Shown: positions 1 to 6,902, numbered from the stretch's first letter. The stretch: 10,553 bases of DNA from Methylomarinum sp. (GCA_013139755.1 WTAG01000720.1:1-10553), one strand, 5' to 3'. Notes: generated by a model not told the origin, from the sequence alone. Numbers and translations: made by a program.

Positions 1-576
1 GGAGGGGGATTTCGTGGTGGGTTTGGAGGCATTGGAGCTGGTGGTAGAGGAAGAGGATTTGGCGGATCCCAAAACTTAGGCGGTGGACCAAACCTGATGT
101 ATACGTACGCCGTAAAACCGTTAACACAGGACTTGCAGCAACGTGGAACACCACAGGATGATGAAGAAACGATTCACATCGGTTGCAAGATAAGAGGAAA
201 GATCCAAAACACAGATCAGGACATTACCGGACAAATAATTCACATCGAAGAAGACCACGATAACAACATTAAATACTACCTTGTGTTGGATCCTGAGGAT
301 GGAAAACAAAAGAAGGTGGATCCTACATCAGCATATTTGGTAAAGGCAGAAGAATTCATCGATCCATTCACCATGGACCAACCGATAGAAGAAAAACCAG
401 TAAAAGAAAATTTCTACCCGGATTTGGATGAGTCTGAAAAATCATACATTCCGTTTGATGTAACGTTAAAAAATAAGGTAATTACGGATTACGTAAAGTT
501 AGCTGAACAACAGAGGGTGCAGTTTTCTAGCTGTGATGATACTGGGGAGTGCGATCACTACTCCACAACACAATAA
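1..576 (+). CDS. Partial glycine-rich protein of unknown function, possibly foreign (5' end outside window)
   Basis: The frame is open from base 1 to the TAA at 574-576, so the true start lies upstream; the ATG at 97 is internal to the frame. The first 32 residues are a Gly/Arg/Phe-rich low-complexity segment. About 160 residues follow, acidic and rich in Asp, Glu, Gln and Thr, with no signal peptide or membrane segment. The stretch encoded at about 175-340 (IGCKIRGKIQ ... YYLVLDPEDG ... KVDPTSAYLV) alternates strands and turns and could be a small beta-barrel like those in some phage or viral structural proteins; that is only an impression. Gly and Arg are mostly GGA and AGA here, unlike the CGT-containing genes downstream, which suggests a foreign origin (phage, large virus, eukaryotic host or chimeric contig). 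I do not recognise the family. Confidence 0.6.
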   Translation, partial: GGGFRGGFGGIGAGGRGRGFGGSQNLGGGPNLMYTYAVKPLTQDLQQRGTPQDDEETIHIGCKIRGKIQNTDQDITGQIIHIEEDHDNNIKYYLVLDPEDGKQKKVDPTSAYLVKAEEFIDPFTMDQPIEEKPVKENFYPDLDESEKSYIPFDVTLKNKVITDYVKLAEQQRVQFSSCDDTGECDHYSTTQ

Positions 577-799
577 CCATTTGATATATAAAGACTGTTA
601 TGCCATTTTAGAATAGTGGCACATCAAAGTGGAGCAAATAATTAAATCTCATCATAAGAGACTTTAATCATCTGATCCAATTACAATTCTTATAGATAAC
701 AACAACCAACAGAAACATATAAACTTAGACATTACTGCTATAATCAACGAATTATCAATTATTACCTATAAAGATTATCAAGGTATATACATAATACTT

Positions 800-1339
800 G
801 TGAGCACTAAAAAAATGCATTTGAAGAGCTTATTTACCTTGGTCATATTAATTGTTATGAGTTTTGCTTTATCGGCAGAAACTAAAATTGCAATCCTTGA
901 ATTTGAACTTAAGGATATGACCTTAGCACCACGAATACCTGCTGAAATTAAACGCACTGCATCTATAAAACCATTATTGGAAGCAGAACTTAAGACAGCA
1001 GATTATACGATTATTGATATTGATATTGAAAGTCAGAGACTTGCTGACGCTGGTATTGGTTACTTGTTTGACCATGATGATGTCGCTGCAAATTTAGCAA
1101 AGCAATTTGGTGCAGATTATATACTTGTTGGCCGGCTTCATAAGCCAAGTTTTTTGTTTTCCTACTTAATGGGACACTTAATAAGAGTTAGTGATGCTAA
1201 ATTAATAGGTAACTATATTTCTGAGGCAAAAGGACCAAATATAAAGCTAACCATTAAAACAGTAGAAAGTCTTACTGTTAAAATTGATAAAACTCTTGAT
1301 AACCGATATTTACCACCTCCACCATCTAAAAAAAATTAA
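800..1339 (+). CDS. Exported DUF2380-type protein
   Basis: A 179-residue protein from GTG 800, or 174 residues from ATG 815. Neither start has a clear ribosome binding site. ATG 815 places a normal signal peptide at the N-terminus (Lys, then a hydrophobic run ending FALSA, cleavage before ETK), so it may be the real start. The mature part has the pattern I associate with DUF2380/DUF3280 proteins of methylotrophs: KIAILEFELKD near the mature N-terminus, then KRTASIKPLLE, GYLFDHDDVAANLAKQFGAD, and YILVGRLHKPSFLFSYLMGH. Its function is unknown; the fold resembles periplasmic proteins that assemble at the cell envelope. There is no lipobox cysteine. The C-terminus is a Pro run followed by SKKN. 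The gene is alone on this strand and a MITE-like element begins about 10 bp after its stop codon. Family call fairly sure, role unknown. Confidence 0.75.
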   Translation: MSTKKMHLKSLFTLVILIVMSFALSAETKIAILEFELKDMTLAPRIPAEIKRTASIKPLLEAELKTADYTIIDIDIESQRLADAGIGYLFDHDDVAANLAKQFGADYILVGRLHKPSFLFSYLMGHLIRVSDAKLIGNYISEAKGPNIKLTIKTVESLTVKIDKTLDNRYLPPPPSKKN

Positions 1340-1349
1340 GGTAAAACTA

Positions 1350-1563
1350 TAGATTTACATGGCTATGAACTAACCACAGGTTAAATAAAGATATATTGGA
1401 ATATGGGTAGGAGGGGCCTCCAGGCCGCGACCGAGACAAGACCAAGAGCTGTCTCGGCTAGAAAGCCCCTCCCACTTGAAATCTCATGTTTTTTTTAAAT
1501 TCAGTTTGGTTTTAGTCATTACTTTTCTTCAACCTGTGGTTTGTTCATAGTCATGTAGATTTA
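1350..1563. mobile_element. MITE-like element with TIRs and 8-bp target duplication
   Basis: An identical 8-bp direct repeat, TAGATTTA, lies at 1350-1357 and 1556-1563. Immediately inside it are inverted termini: CATGGCTATGAAC starting at 1358, and its counterpart CATGACTATGAAC read from 1555 leftwards. They stay alike for about 28 bp (25 of 28, including ACCACAGGTT). The body is 198 bp, has no coding capacity, and carries a GC-rich REP-type palindrome pair in the middle. This is the form of a non-autonomous transposon moved by a transposase encoded elsewhere. An 8-bp duplication fits IS1595- or IS1-like enzymes, but the family is not proven. It sits exactly between the DUF2380 stop and the end of the recombinase remnant. 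Confidence 0.75.
1407..1475. repeat. REP-type inverted doublet (BIME-like)
   Basis: The left unit begins GTAGGAGGGGC at 1407. The right unit, read on the minus strand from 1475, begins GTGGGAGGGGC; the two differ at one base of 11. An inner pair CCGAGACA/TGTCTCGG (1431-1438 and 1450-1457) closes a long imperfect hairpin. GTAG/GTGG-headed palindromes arranged head to head are characteristic of REP sequences mobilised by RAYT (REP-associated tyrosine) transposases. It is much richer in GC than its surroundings and could also act as a transcription or mRNA 3' barrier behind the DUF2380 gene. Confidence 0.65.
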
Positions 1564-1567
1564 ATAC

Positions 1568-1928
1568 CTAATTGCTCTTCAGAGTCCGATAAACACTTGC
1601 GACACCAATACCTAATTCTTTAGCAACAGCTCTTCTAGTCAAACCTTGTCCAGTTAACTCTAACACCAGATCGCTCTTTGCTCTAGCCGTTGGTTTTCGT
1701 CCAAAAGATTTTGATTTAGCAACACCCTCAAACTCTGCAAGGGACACCGAGCATATCCAAAAATGCTTTACCAGCTGCTGTAGTCGTATCAATTGGTTAT
1801 TCAATCGCTTTCAGTACAATACCTTTGTCTTTTAGATCATGAACACGGCTCTGCAAATCTCTAAGACTACGCGCTAAACGGTCAATTCGAATAATAACTA
1901 AAGTGCCCCCCTTCTCGTAGGGAGTTTA
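1568..1928 (-). pseudogene. Decayed serine recombinase (resolvase/invertase family)
   Basis: The minus strand encodes pieces of a small serine recombinase in two frames. From about 1928 down, LREGGTLVIIRIDRLARSL matches the core of the catalytic domain, continuing RDLQSRVHDLKDKGIVLKAIE. It then meets a TAA at 1797-1799, where Gln (CAA) is usual, followed by PIDTTTAAGKAFLDMLGV. Near 1741-1750 the frame shifts by one base to LAEFE. About ten residues that usually follow are missing (the NLRRER region). The C-terminal helix-turn-helix, GRKPTARAKSD to VASVYRTLKSN, reads through to TAG at 1568-1570. The N-terminal part with the catalytic Ser is absent. One stop, one frameshift and two deletions make this a clear pseudogene. 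The 78-residue frame starting TTG at 1804 is only its tail. The MITE-like element ends five bases from its 3' end. Confidence 0.88.
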
Positions 1929-2150
1929 GGCAATAAAAGCTGTATTGAGAGTATTTTTTAAACAATGGATAACAGTTCCTATGGTAATTTTGGAACCATG
2001 ATTACTCATAAAGCGTTCTCAATAATTCTATTAGGAAATAAGTCACAAATTGAAGGTGAATACTTCATATTTTATTTTTTATGTAGTTTGTATCATAGAC
2101 CCACGTTTTGAGAAAAACATTACTCCTCTAAATTACAACGGTACAAGATC
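1929..2150. other. Non-coding stretch with no assignable gene
   Basis: Upstream of the recombinase remnant its homology ends abruptly near 1928. On the minus strand a short open stretch (about 2001-1927, reading NHGSKITIGTVIHC and on to a TAA) could be another fragment, but I cannot assign it. From about 2030 to 2150 the sequence is AT-rich leader for the repeat protein gene. I see no convincing -35/-10 pair and no good Shine-Dalgarno before ATG 2151. Confidence 0.4.
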
Positions 2151-2663
2151 ATGAAAACTTTAACATCAGTAGCAGTATTAACAATCGCATCAGTTCTTTC
2201 ATTTAATGCAATGGCTAAATCAACAGTGAATAAAAGCATCGTTGTTAACAAATCTATGAATAAAGGAAATGCAGCGATTGCCATCGGTAAAGACAATTCA
2301 GCAAACGTTGGTTCAGTAGCGCTTAAGGACTCTAGAGTAAACAAAAGCATCATCGTTAATAAATCGCTTAATAAAGGCAATGCTGCAATCGCGATAGGAC
2401 GTGATAACTCTGCAAATGTGGGTTCAATTGAAGCCAAGAATGCCCGAATCAATAAAAGTATTATTGTTAACAAATCAATGAATAAAGGTAACGCGGCGAT
2501 TTCTATCGGTCGAGGCAATTCAGCAAGTGTGGGATCAGTTGCGATTAAAAACTCAAGAATCAATAAAAGTATTGTTGTTAATAAGTCAATGAATAAAGGT
2601 AATGCTGCAATAGCAATTGGCAAAGACAACAGTGCAAGTGTTGGATCGGTAACTTTTGAATAA
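2151..2663 (+). CDS. Secreted protein of four 37-residue tandem repeats
   Basis: A 170-residue protein. Residues 1-22 are a signal peptide (MKTL, hydrophobic core, cleavage after NAMA). After three linker residues come four tandem repeats at residues 26-62, 63-99, 100-136 and 137-170; the last lacks three residues. Each follows (V/I)NKSI(V/I)VNKS(M/L)NKGNAA then I(A/S)IG(K/R)(D/G)NSA(N/S)VGS and a variable seven-residue end. Evenly spaced Asn, Ser and Gly between beta-branched residues suggest a parallel beta-solenoid or a curlin-like amyloid repeat (compare the G-x-x-N-x-A spacing in CsgA). No Cys, no membrane segment, basic overall. At the DNA level the copies differ at many synonymous positions, so the repeat sequence is kept by selection. 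No known family recognised; surface or matrix role is inference. The minus-strand open frame across it is a shadow. Confidence 0.85.
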   Translation: MKTLTSVAVLTIASVLSFNAMAKSTVNKSIVVNKSMNKGNAAIAIGKDNSANVGSVALKDSRVNKSIIVNKSLNKGNAAIAIGRDNSANVGSIEAKNARINKSIIVNKSMNKGNAAISIGRGNSASVGSVAIKNSRINKSIVVNKSMNKGNAAIAIGKDNSASVGSVTFE

Positions 2664-2713
2664 TCAATGGTAGTAACTCAGGGAGGAGAATAATAAACAA
2701 GGATGTTTTTATC

Positions 2714-3076
2714 TTAATAAGTTGCATTAGTTTCCTTCCGTACCCAATGTTCAATAACAGCACAGATATAAGCAATTTCATTATTAGATAATGGTTTTCC
2801 TTCAGGAATTCTGTGCCATTTTTCTAAGCAGCCACGGCAGCAACAAGCCGTAGCATGCTGAGCCACAAATACAGGGTGACCTTTAAATGGGGTTTGTTTT
2901 CCATCATTAATCGGGTTAGCTAGGGCTAAGCGCTTGCGAATAAAATCATCAGCATGACTGAGAATAATATTTAGCCCTTTGCTGTAAAAATAATCCCTAT
3001 CTTTACCCCTCAAGTGAAAATTTTTCCTAAATGTAGATCTTTCCAATGCTGTAAATAGTTCATCTAAGTCTCTCAT
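2714..3076 (-). CDS. DUF4186 family protein
   Basis: A 120-residue cytoplasmic protein read from ATG 3076 to TAA 2714. It matches the DUF4186 pattern throughout: MRDLDELF and FRLRG-type N-terminus (FHLRGKDRDYF), IILSHADDFIRKRLA, NDGKQTPFKGHPVFVAQHAT, then a Cys/His cluster with H74, C78-C80, C83 and H88 (HATACCCRGCLEKWH), ending in an amphipathic helix. The length is normal for the family. The Cys/His cluster may bind a metal, but no biochemical function is known. A purine run (AAAAGGGG) about 13 bases upstream of the ATG may serve as a weak ribosome site. Its 5' side lies 10 bases after the stop of a decayed small frame on the same strand, suggesting a former two-gene operon. It is convergent with the repeat protein gene. 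Confidence 0.88.
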   Translation of the reverse strand: MRDLDELFTALERSTFRKNFHLRGKDRDYFYSKGLNIILSHADDFIRKRLALANPINDGKQTPFKGHPVFVAQHATACCCRGCLEKWHRIPEGKPLSNNEIAYICAVIEHWVRKETNATY

Positions 3077-3086
3077 GATAAACAGC

Positions 3087-3248
3087 TTACCCCTTTTTAC
3101 ATCCTTTAGGAATAAGCCCGGACTGAATAGGTTTATCGTATTTCAAATATTCAGCTATAGGAATAGATTCACCAGTTACACACTCAACCTCTTCAAGATG
3201 TCAATCAGCATCCAACACCTTCCACTTTCAGCATTTGATTTTTACCAT
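3087..3248 (-). pseudogene. Small decayed frame upstream of the DUF4186 gene
   Basis: On the minus strand, one frame from ATG 3248 to TAA 3087 would encode 53 residues but holds two in-frame TGA codons, at 3228-3230 and 3201-3203. The last 36 residues read like real protein (HLEEVECVTGE, then PIAEYLKYDKPIQSG and LIPKGCKKG), with Cys residues that could belong to a small metal-binding protein. The 3' end lies 10 bases before the DUF4186 start. I do not recognise the family. It is most simply a pseudogene; only the protein-like composition and its position speak for it. The plus-strand 68-residue frame here (3075-3281) looks spurious. The rest of 3249-3412 shows no gene. Confidence 0.4.
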
Positions 3249-3412
3249 ATTGAAAATAAATTATTTAGTAAAACAATGTGATAGGAACTGTACACAGCTG
3301 TTTTTATGTTTACTTTCTGGCAAATATTCAAAGCTGATTAACAACAGTGTGTCAAGATAGCATTTTTCAGTGCATGCTTGATGCAAGTACAGCAAATAAG
3401 GAAATCTCCCCA

Positions 3413-4717
3413 ATGAGTTTACGTTACCAGATTAGTGTCAGAATTTTATTAATTTCTCTGTGCATCCTTTTACTGGGTGGGTCTATTGGTATCTGGCAGG
3501 CACGACAATCGGTAAGTAACGAGGTTGACTCTTCCATTAGTCTGGCATTGCAGCTAATTAAGATAGGGATAGGGACTAATAAAACCCACCAAACTGACTG
3601 GATGTTTCGTTTGAGTCGCTTGGAACAAACACGACACTTAAATATTCAACTAAAAACATCATCAGGGAAAATTGTGAATGTTTCTGCTCACTCTCAACTG
3701 AATGAGTCAGATGAAACACCACCTGACTGGTTTATCAATTTAGTGCTCGGTGAATACCCAAAAATAGAGTACCCGATTGAAACGTTTAATAACAAGCCAT
3801 TTAAACTGATTATCCAAGCGAACCCGATGGATGAAATTTCGGAAGTCTGGCAAGAAAGTATTGCATTTTTTAGCTCCTTAATCGTTCTGGTTTTTTTGAC
3901 ATTCCTTTCAGTTCAATTAGTGTTTAATAAAACTATAAAATCTATTCATTCAATCATTGAACACCTTAAAGGTATTGAAACGGGAGATTATCAGAAGAAA
4001 TTAGCTGTTTTTTCTACTCGGGAATATGATGACATAGCCAAAGCCATTAATCACATGATCGATGTGCTGGATAAGTCAGAAAAACAAAACAGAGCATTGA
4101 CCCAGCATTCATTGGAAATTCAGGAAGAAGAAAGGCAACGCTTATCTCAAGAATTACATGATGAGTTTGGTCAATCATTGACGGCTATTAAAGTGATGGC
4201 AGTGTCGGCAGCACATGAAAAATCAGACACCGCAAAAATCACCGCATCCATGATTGAAATTTGCGATCATTTAATGACTGTTGTTCGCTCAATGATGAAA
4301 CAGTTACATCCTTTAATATTAACAGAGTTAGGCTTGAAAGCCACATTAGAAGATATGTTGCACCATTGGGAAGTCAGAAATGCACCGACTGTGTTTACTT
4401 TGCATTATGATGGTGCAGTTGACGAGATTGAGCAAACTATCGTGATACAAATATTTCGTGTGATACAGGAAAGTCTAACCAATATTATCCGCCATGCACA
4501 AGCCAGTCAGGTCAATATCAGTCTTCAGATCAGCTCTAATCCAGGTAGGTTGGTTTTATCCGTTACTGATGACGGGCAAGGATGTGATCTTGATCAATTA
4601 GCATCTGGGTTTGGCCTATTAGGCATGGAAGAAAGAATAAAGCTATTAGGCGGTGATTTTAAAATACAATCTCAAGTTAACAAAGGACTGCAAATTAAGG
4701 CACAAATCCCCTTATGA
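3413..4717 (+). CDS. mxaY: MxaY/MoxY-like sensor histidine kinase
   Basis: Inner-membrane kinase of the NarL/UhpB (HisKA_3) type. I chose ATG 3413 (434 residues): AAGGA lies 10 bases upstream and the first membrane helix follows at once (RYQISVRILLISLCILLLGG). The frame can extend to GTG 3347 (456 residues) but the added part looks non-coding. The order is TM1 (about 9-27), a periplasmic domain of about 120 residues of the LapD/MoxY type, TM2 (about 149-171), HAMP linker, then H box QEEERQRLSQELHDEFGQ with phospho-accepting His249. The ATPase part has N box ESLTNIIRHAQ (about 354-364), DDGQG, and GFGLLGMEERI. MxaY controls the methanol dehydrogenase switch in Methylomicrobium buryatense, and MoxY does so in Paracoccus. 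The likely partner is the regulator at 6903-7562. It ends in a double TGA, 23 bases before a MITE-like element. Symbol inferred from domain type and context. Confidence 0.8.
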   Translation: MSLRYQISVRILLISLCILLLGGSIGIWQARQSVSNEVDSSISLALQLIKIGIGTNKTHQTDWMFRLSRLEQTRHLNIQLKTSSGKIVNVSAHSQLNESDETPPDWFINLVLGEYPKIEYPIETFNNKPFKLIIQANPMDEISEVWQESIAFFSSLIVLVFLTFLSVQLVFNKTIKSIHSIIEHLKGIETGDYQKKLAVFSTREYDDIAKAINHMIDVLDKSEKQNRALTQHSLEIQEEERQRLSQELHDEFGQSLTAIKVMAVSAAHEKSDTAKITASMIEICDHLMTVVRSMMKQLHPLILTELGLKATLEDMLHHWEVRNAPTVFTLHYDGAVDEIEQTIVIQIFRVIQESLTNIIRHAQASQVNISLQISSNPGRLVLSVTDDGQGCDLDQLASGFGLLGMEERIKLLGGDFKIQSQVNKGLQIKAQIPL

Positions 4718-4935
4718 TGAACTGTAAAATCAAAGTTTTAGGCTATGTCACCGTTAAGTGTGGGTTTTGTTAGCTCTTAAGCCCTCTCCCCAAGCGGCAT
4801 AGGTATCTACACAAGTATTTTGTTTTTTACTATGCAGAATTAGAGCAAAAAGATAATCCTCTTAAACTGAGGAGTTTGTAGTTACAGAGTTTTCTCTTAA
4901 GCCCTCGCCCCAGGCGGGGAGAGGGTTTGGGTCGA

Positions 4936-4976
4936 CTGCATGGATGCAGGAGGTAGAGTAATGCAGGAGCAATTAC
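4936..4976. repeat. Dispersed two-hairpin repeat, copy A
   Basis: The first hairpin is CTGCATGGATGCAG (4936-4949). After three bases comes GTAGAGTAATGCAGGAGCA (4953-4971), which carries a second small stem GTAAT/ATTAC (4958-4962 and 4972-4976) around GCAGGAGCA. A related copy lies between mxaF and mxaJ at 9689-9726. The conserved part agrees at 18 of 19 bases. Confidence 0.65.
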
Positions 4977-5024
4977 CGAGAGGGAATGAAAAGACAGCTC
5001 TCTATTCCTTATTCTTTTATTTTT

Positions 5025-5051
5025 AAAAGAAAAGAAAAGAAAAGAAAAAAA
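5025..5051 (+). repeat. (AAAAG)n microsatellite
   Basis: Four perfect AAAAG units (5025-5044) run into an A7 tract. It lies inside the MITE-like element, so length variation here would not affect a protein. Confidence 0.85.
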
Positions 5052-5333
5052 TTGAAGAAGAGAATTATTTGACTCCCCTCACCCAACCCTCTCCCCCCTT
5101 GGGGAGAGGGCTTTTAAGAGCTACTTCAACTTTTCAACATTTAACGGTGACATAGCCAAGTTTTACTAGTCAATAGGTCTCTCAGATTAAGAAATCCACA
5201 ACCGTGACCACGTGAAGTATAGCTAGGGCATATAAAGTATTAAAAGGAAAAGTTCCCCTATAAATGCAAGAACCATTCCCGTTACAAACTCAGTTTTATA
5301 TTTGATAATGTCAGTTTATTAAATGGGTTAAAC

Positions 5334-5855
5334 ATGAAACTAAGCACACTATTTTTAATTTCCTTTTCAGTTTTTTCTATGGGGGTTAATGCCCATGGGC
5401 CTACCCCTAAAAAAGCCGATAAAAGTATTATTATTAATGCGCCCATTGATAAGGTTTGGGCCGTCTTAAAACACTTTGATAACATTTCAGACTGGCATCC
5501 TGATGTACTATCCAGTACAGGGGATGGTAAGAACGAATCGGGCAGCGAACGAAGTATGACATTAGAAAGTGGCGTGTTAGAAGAGGGGCTGGATTATTTT
5601 AGTGATGCTGATCACGAATACAATTACCGCTTAAAAACTGAAAATACAGATGTCTTTCCAGTGAGTTCTTACACGACAGCTATTCAATTAATTGCTGAAG
5701 CTGATAAAACAAAAGTAAAATGGAAGAGTCGTTTTTATCGAGGCGATACAGGCAATTCGCCTTCCAAAAGACTCAATGATAAATCAGCCGCTGAAGCAAT
5801 GGACAGCTTTATTCTAAATGGATTGCAAGGTTTAAAAGAGACACTGGAAAAATAA
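5334..5855 (+). CDS. mxaD: MxaD-like periplasmic SRPBCC protein
   Basis: A 173-residue protein with a signal peptide (MKLSTLFLISFSVFSMG, likely cleavage after VNA at residue 20). The mature 153 residues form one START/SRPBCC domain: KSIIINAPIDKVWAVLKHFDNISDWHPDV, a GSERSMTLESG strand pair, and the C-terminal helix DSFILNGLQGLKETLEK. The size fits the roughly 17-kDa periplasmic MxaD of methylotrophs, which aids the interaction of methanol dehydrogenase with cytochrome cL. No strong Shine-Dalgarno precedes ATG 5334; the signal peptide supports this start. The stop is two bases before the next gene's ATG, so the two are surely co-transcribed. The position near mxaF supports the symbol. Other exported SRPBCC proteins look alike, so the name rests partly on context. 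Confidence 0.75.
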   Translation: MKLSTLFLISFSVFSMGVNAHGPTPKKADKSIIINAPIDKVWAVLKHFDNISDWHPDVLSSTGDGKNESGSERSMTLESGVLEEGLDYFSDADHEYNYRLKTENTDVFPVSSYTTAIQLIAEADKTKVKWKSRFYRGDTGNSPSKRLNDKSAAEAMDSFILNGLQGLKETLEK

Positions 5856-5857
5856 AT

Positions 5858-6817
5858 ATGTTGCGATTATCTCTTGCTTTGTTGTTGTATGGCTTTAGCT
5901 CTATTGTAGTCAGTGATCCTTACTTCTATATTAACCAGCAGCAGGGTAAGAGTGTTAGTGCGTTTAAGCGTACTGATTTAACATGAAAAACTACAATCCC
6001 TACCCTTAAAGGTCCTGCTGGCATCGCTATTAGCCCCCATAATCCATGGATTGCAGTCACCTATCCCGAACAAGGTATGGTCAGTTTTATTGATAGTGAA
6101 AAACTAATTCCCTTAGAACATATTAGTGTCGGGGGGAGTCCTTTTGGTGCTGTTTTCGCTAATAAACTGCTTTTTATTAGTGACTGGACAGGCAATACAG
6201 TTAAAGTTATTCACCCTGGTACAGGGCGGATGATAAAAAAAATTGCTGTTGGAAAATCGCCAGCAGGGATAACGACAAATGCCTGTGAATCTCAGGTCTG
6301 GGTATTAAATAGAGAGAGTAATAGTGTCTCGGTGTTAGATAGTCATAATTTTGAAGTCATTAAAACCATAACTGTTGGCCGCTCACCTTTTGCACTAGCT
6401 ATGGATGAGCACTTTGCCTACATAGCCAACACCCAAGGTAATACACTAAGTATTGTTGATTTGGCTGATTTAACTGAAATAAAGCGCATTAAAGTAGGAC
6501 GTATGCCCTATGGTGTTGCAGTCGATAGAAAGCAACATAAAGTGTTTGTGAGCAACCAGCTAGAAAATACGGTGAGTGTATTGGATTCCCGAACTCATAA
6601 GTTTATTAGTAGCCTAAAAACAGGGGTATATCCTGAGAATATTGCTGTCGATGAAGAAAACCAGCGTTTATTGGTATTGAATTGGTTTGATGGAAGTTTA
6701 AGCGTGTTTAACAGCCAGACTGATAAGGAAATAAAGCGGATTGAGGTAGGTGATGGAAGTCGGGCTTTTGGACAGTTTGTGGAGAAATCCATGGAATGCT
6801 TGGCAGATAAAAAATAA
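5858..6817 (+). pseudogene. YVTN beta-propeller protein interrupted by in-frame TGA
   Basis: Translation from ATG 5858, two bases after the mxaD stop, gives a signal-peptide-like start (MLRLSLALLLYGFSSIVVS) and runs 42 codons to a TGA at 5984-5986. The same frame then continues without a break (LKGPAGIAISPHNPWIAVTYPEQG and on) to TAA 6817. The whole would be 319 codons. Repeats of about 42 residues follow the YVTN pattern (VGxSPxG ... VxVxNxxxNTVSVLD), as in periplasmic propeller proteins linked to PQQ-dependent dehydrogenases. The longest uninterrupted frame starts at ATG 6077, inside the propeller and without a signal peptide, so it is unlikely to make the native periplasmic protein. Options are a recent nonsense mutation, TGA readthrough or a sequencing error. 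Downstream codons show no decay, so the event is recent or the stop is tolerated. Confidence 0.8.
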
Positions 6818-6834
6818 TGAGCCATCATTCTCAT

Positions 6835-6862
6835 ATTTTATTTTTTATGAAAAAACTAAAAT
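6835..6862. terminator. AT-rich hairpin between convergent genes
   Basis: ATTTTATTTTTT (6835-6846) can pair with AAAAAACTAAAAT (6850-6862) with one bulged base. It lies between the convergent propeller and response regulator genes, where a two-way terminator is expected. The stem has no GC core, so terminator function is weakly supported. Confidence 0.3.
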
Positions 6863-6902
6863 CGTTTGAGTATACATTCCCATACAAAGCATCATTAAAA
6901 AG

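Larger units (their letters stand above)
4902..5110. repeat. CCCTCTCCCC/GGGGAGAGGG palindrome modules
   Basis: Inside the element lie two short GC-rich palindromes: 4902-4925 (CCCTCGCCCC, loop AGGC, GGGGAGAGGG) and 5087-5110 (CCCTCTCCCC, loop CCTT, GGGGAGAGGG). Each is preceded or followed, in opposite orientation, by CTCTTAA and by a GGGTGAGGGG-like tail, so they are inverted copies of one module. A half copy is part of the left terminus (4782-4794). Repeats of this kind are scattered through many proteobacterial genomes. Confidence 0.7.
4733..5165. mobile_element. MITE-like element, 417 bp, with perfect 8-bp target duplication
   Basis: The 8-mer AAGTTTTA occurs at 4733-4740 and 5158-5165. 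The element between them (4741-5157) has inverted ends that both read GGCTATGTCACCGTTAA from outside inwards. After a divergent stretch of 10-14 bases the arms match again (TAGCTCTTAA, then GCCCTCTCCCCAAG). There is no open frame of note inside. The interior is a patchwork: GC-rich CCCTCTCCCC palindromes, one copy of a two-hairpin repeat, and an (AAAAG)n run. The shape and the 8-bp duplication indicate a non-autonomous transposon moved in trans, possibly by an IS1595-like transposase. It has landed in the gap between mxaY and mxaD and accounts for most of the 616 bases without a gene; 5166-5333 is AT-rich and shows no gene. Confidence 0.85.

Noticed and set aside
600..621. Hairpin TGCCA...TGGCA as terminator of the first ORF
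   Set aside because: The stem is five pairs with an 11-base loop and no T run, so chance is a fair explanation.
1407..1475. CRISPR or riboswitch structure
   Set aside because: Only one GC-rich palindrome pair is present, with no spaced direct repeats or known aptamer pattern; a REP doublet explains it.
2120..2629. Minus-strand 169-residue hydrophobic ORF
   Set aside because: It is the mirror of the tandem repeats of the plus-strand gene, which has a signal peptide and synonymous divergence.
3087..3248. Selenocysteine at the in-frame TGAs
   Set aside because: I see no convincing SECIS hairpin after either TGA, and the frame has no known selenoprotein motif.
3075..3281. Plus-strand 68-residue ORF
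   Set aside because: Composition is not protein-like, it has no ribosome site, and it lies over a more protein-like minus-strand frame.
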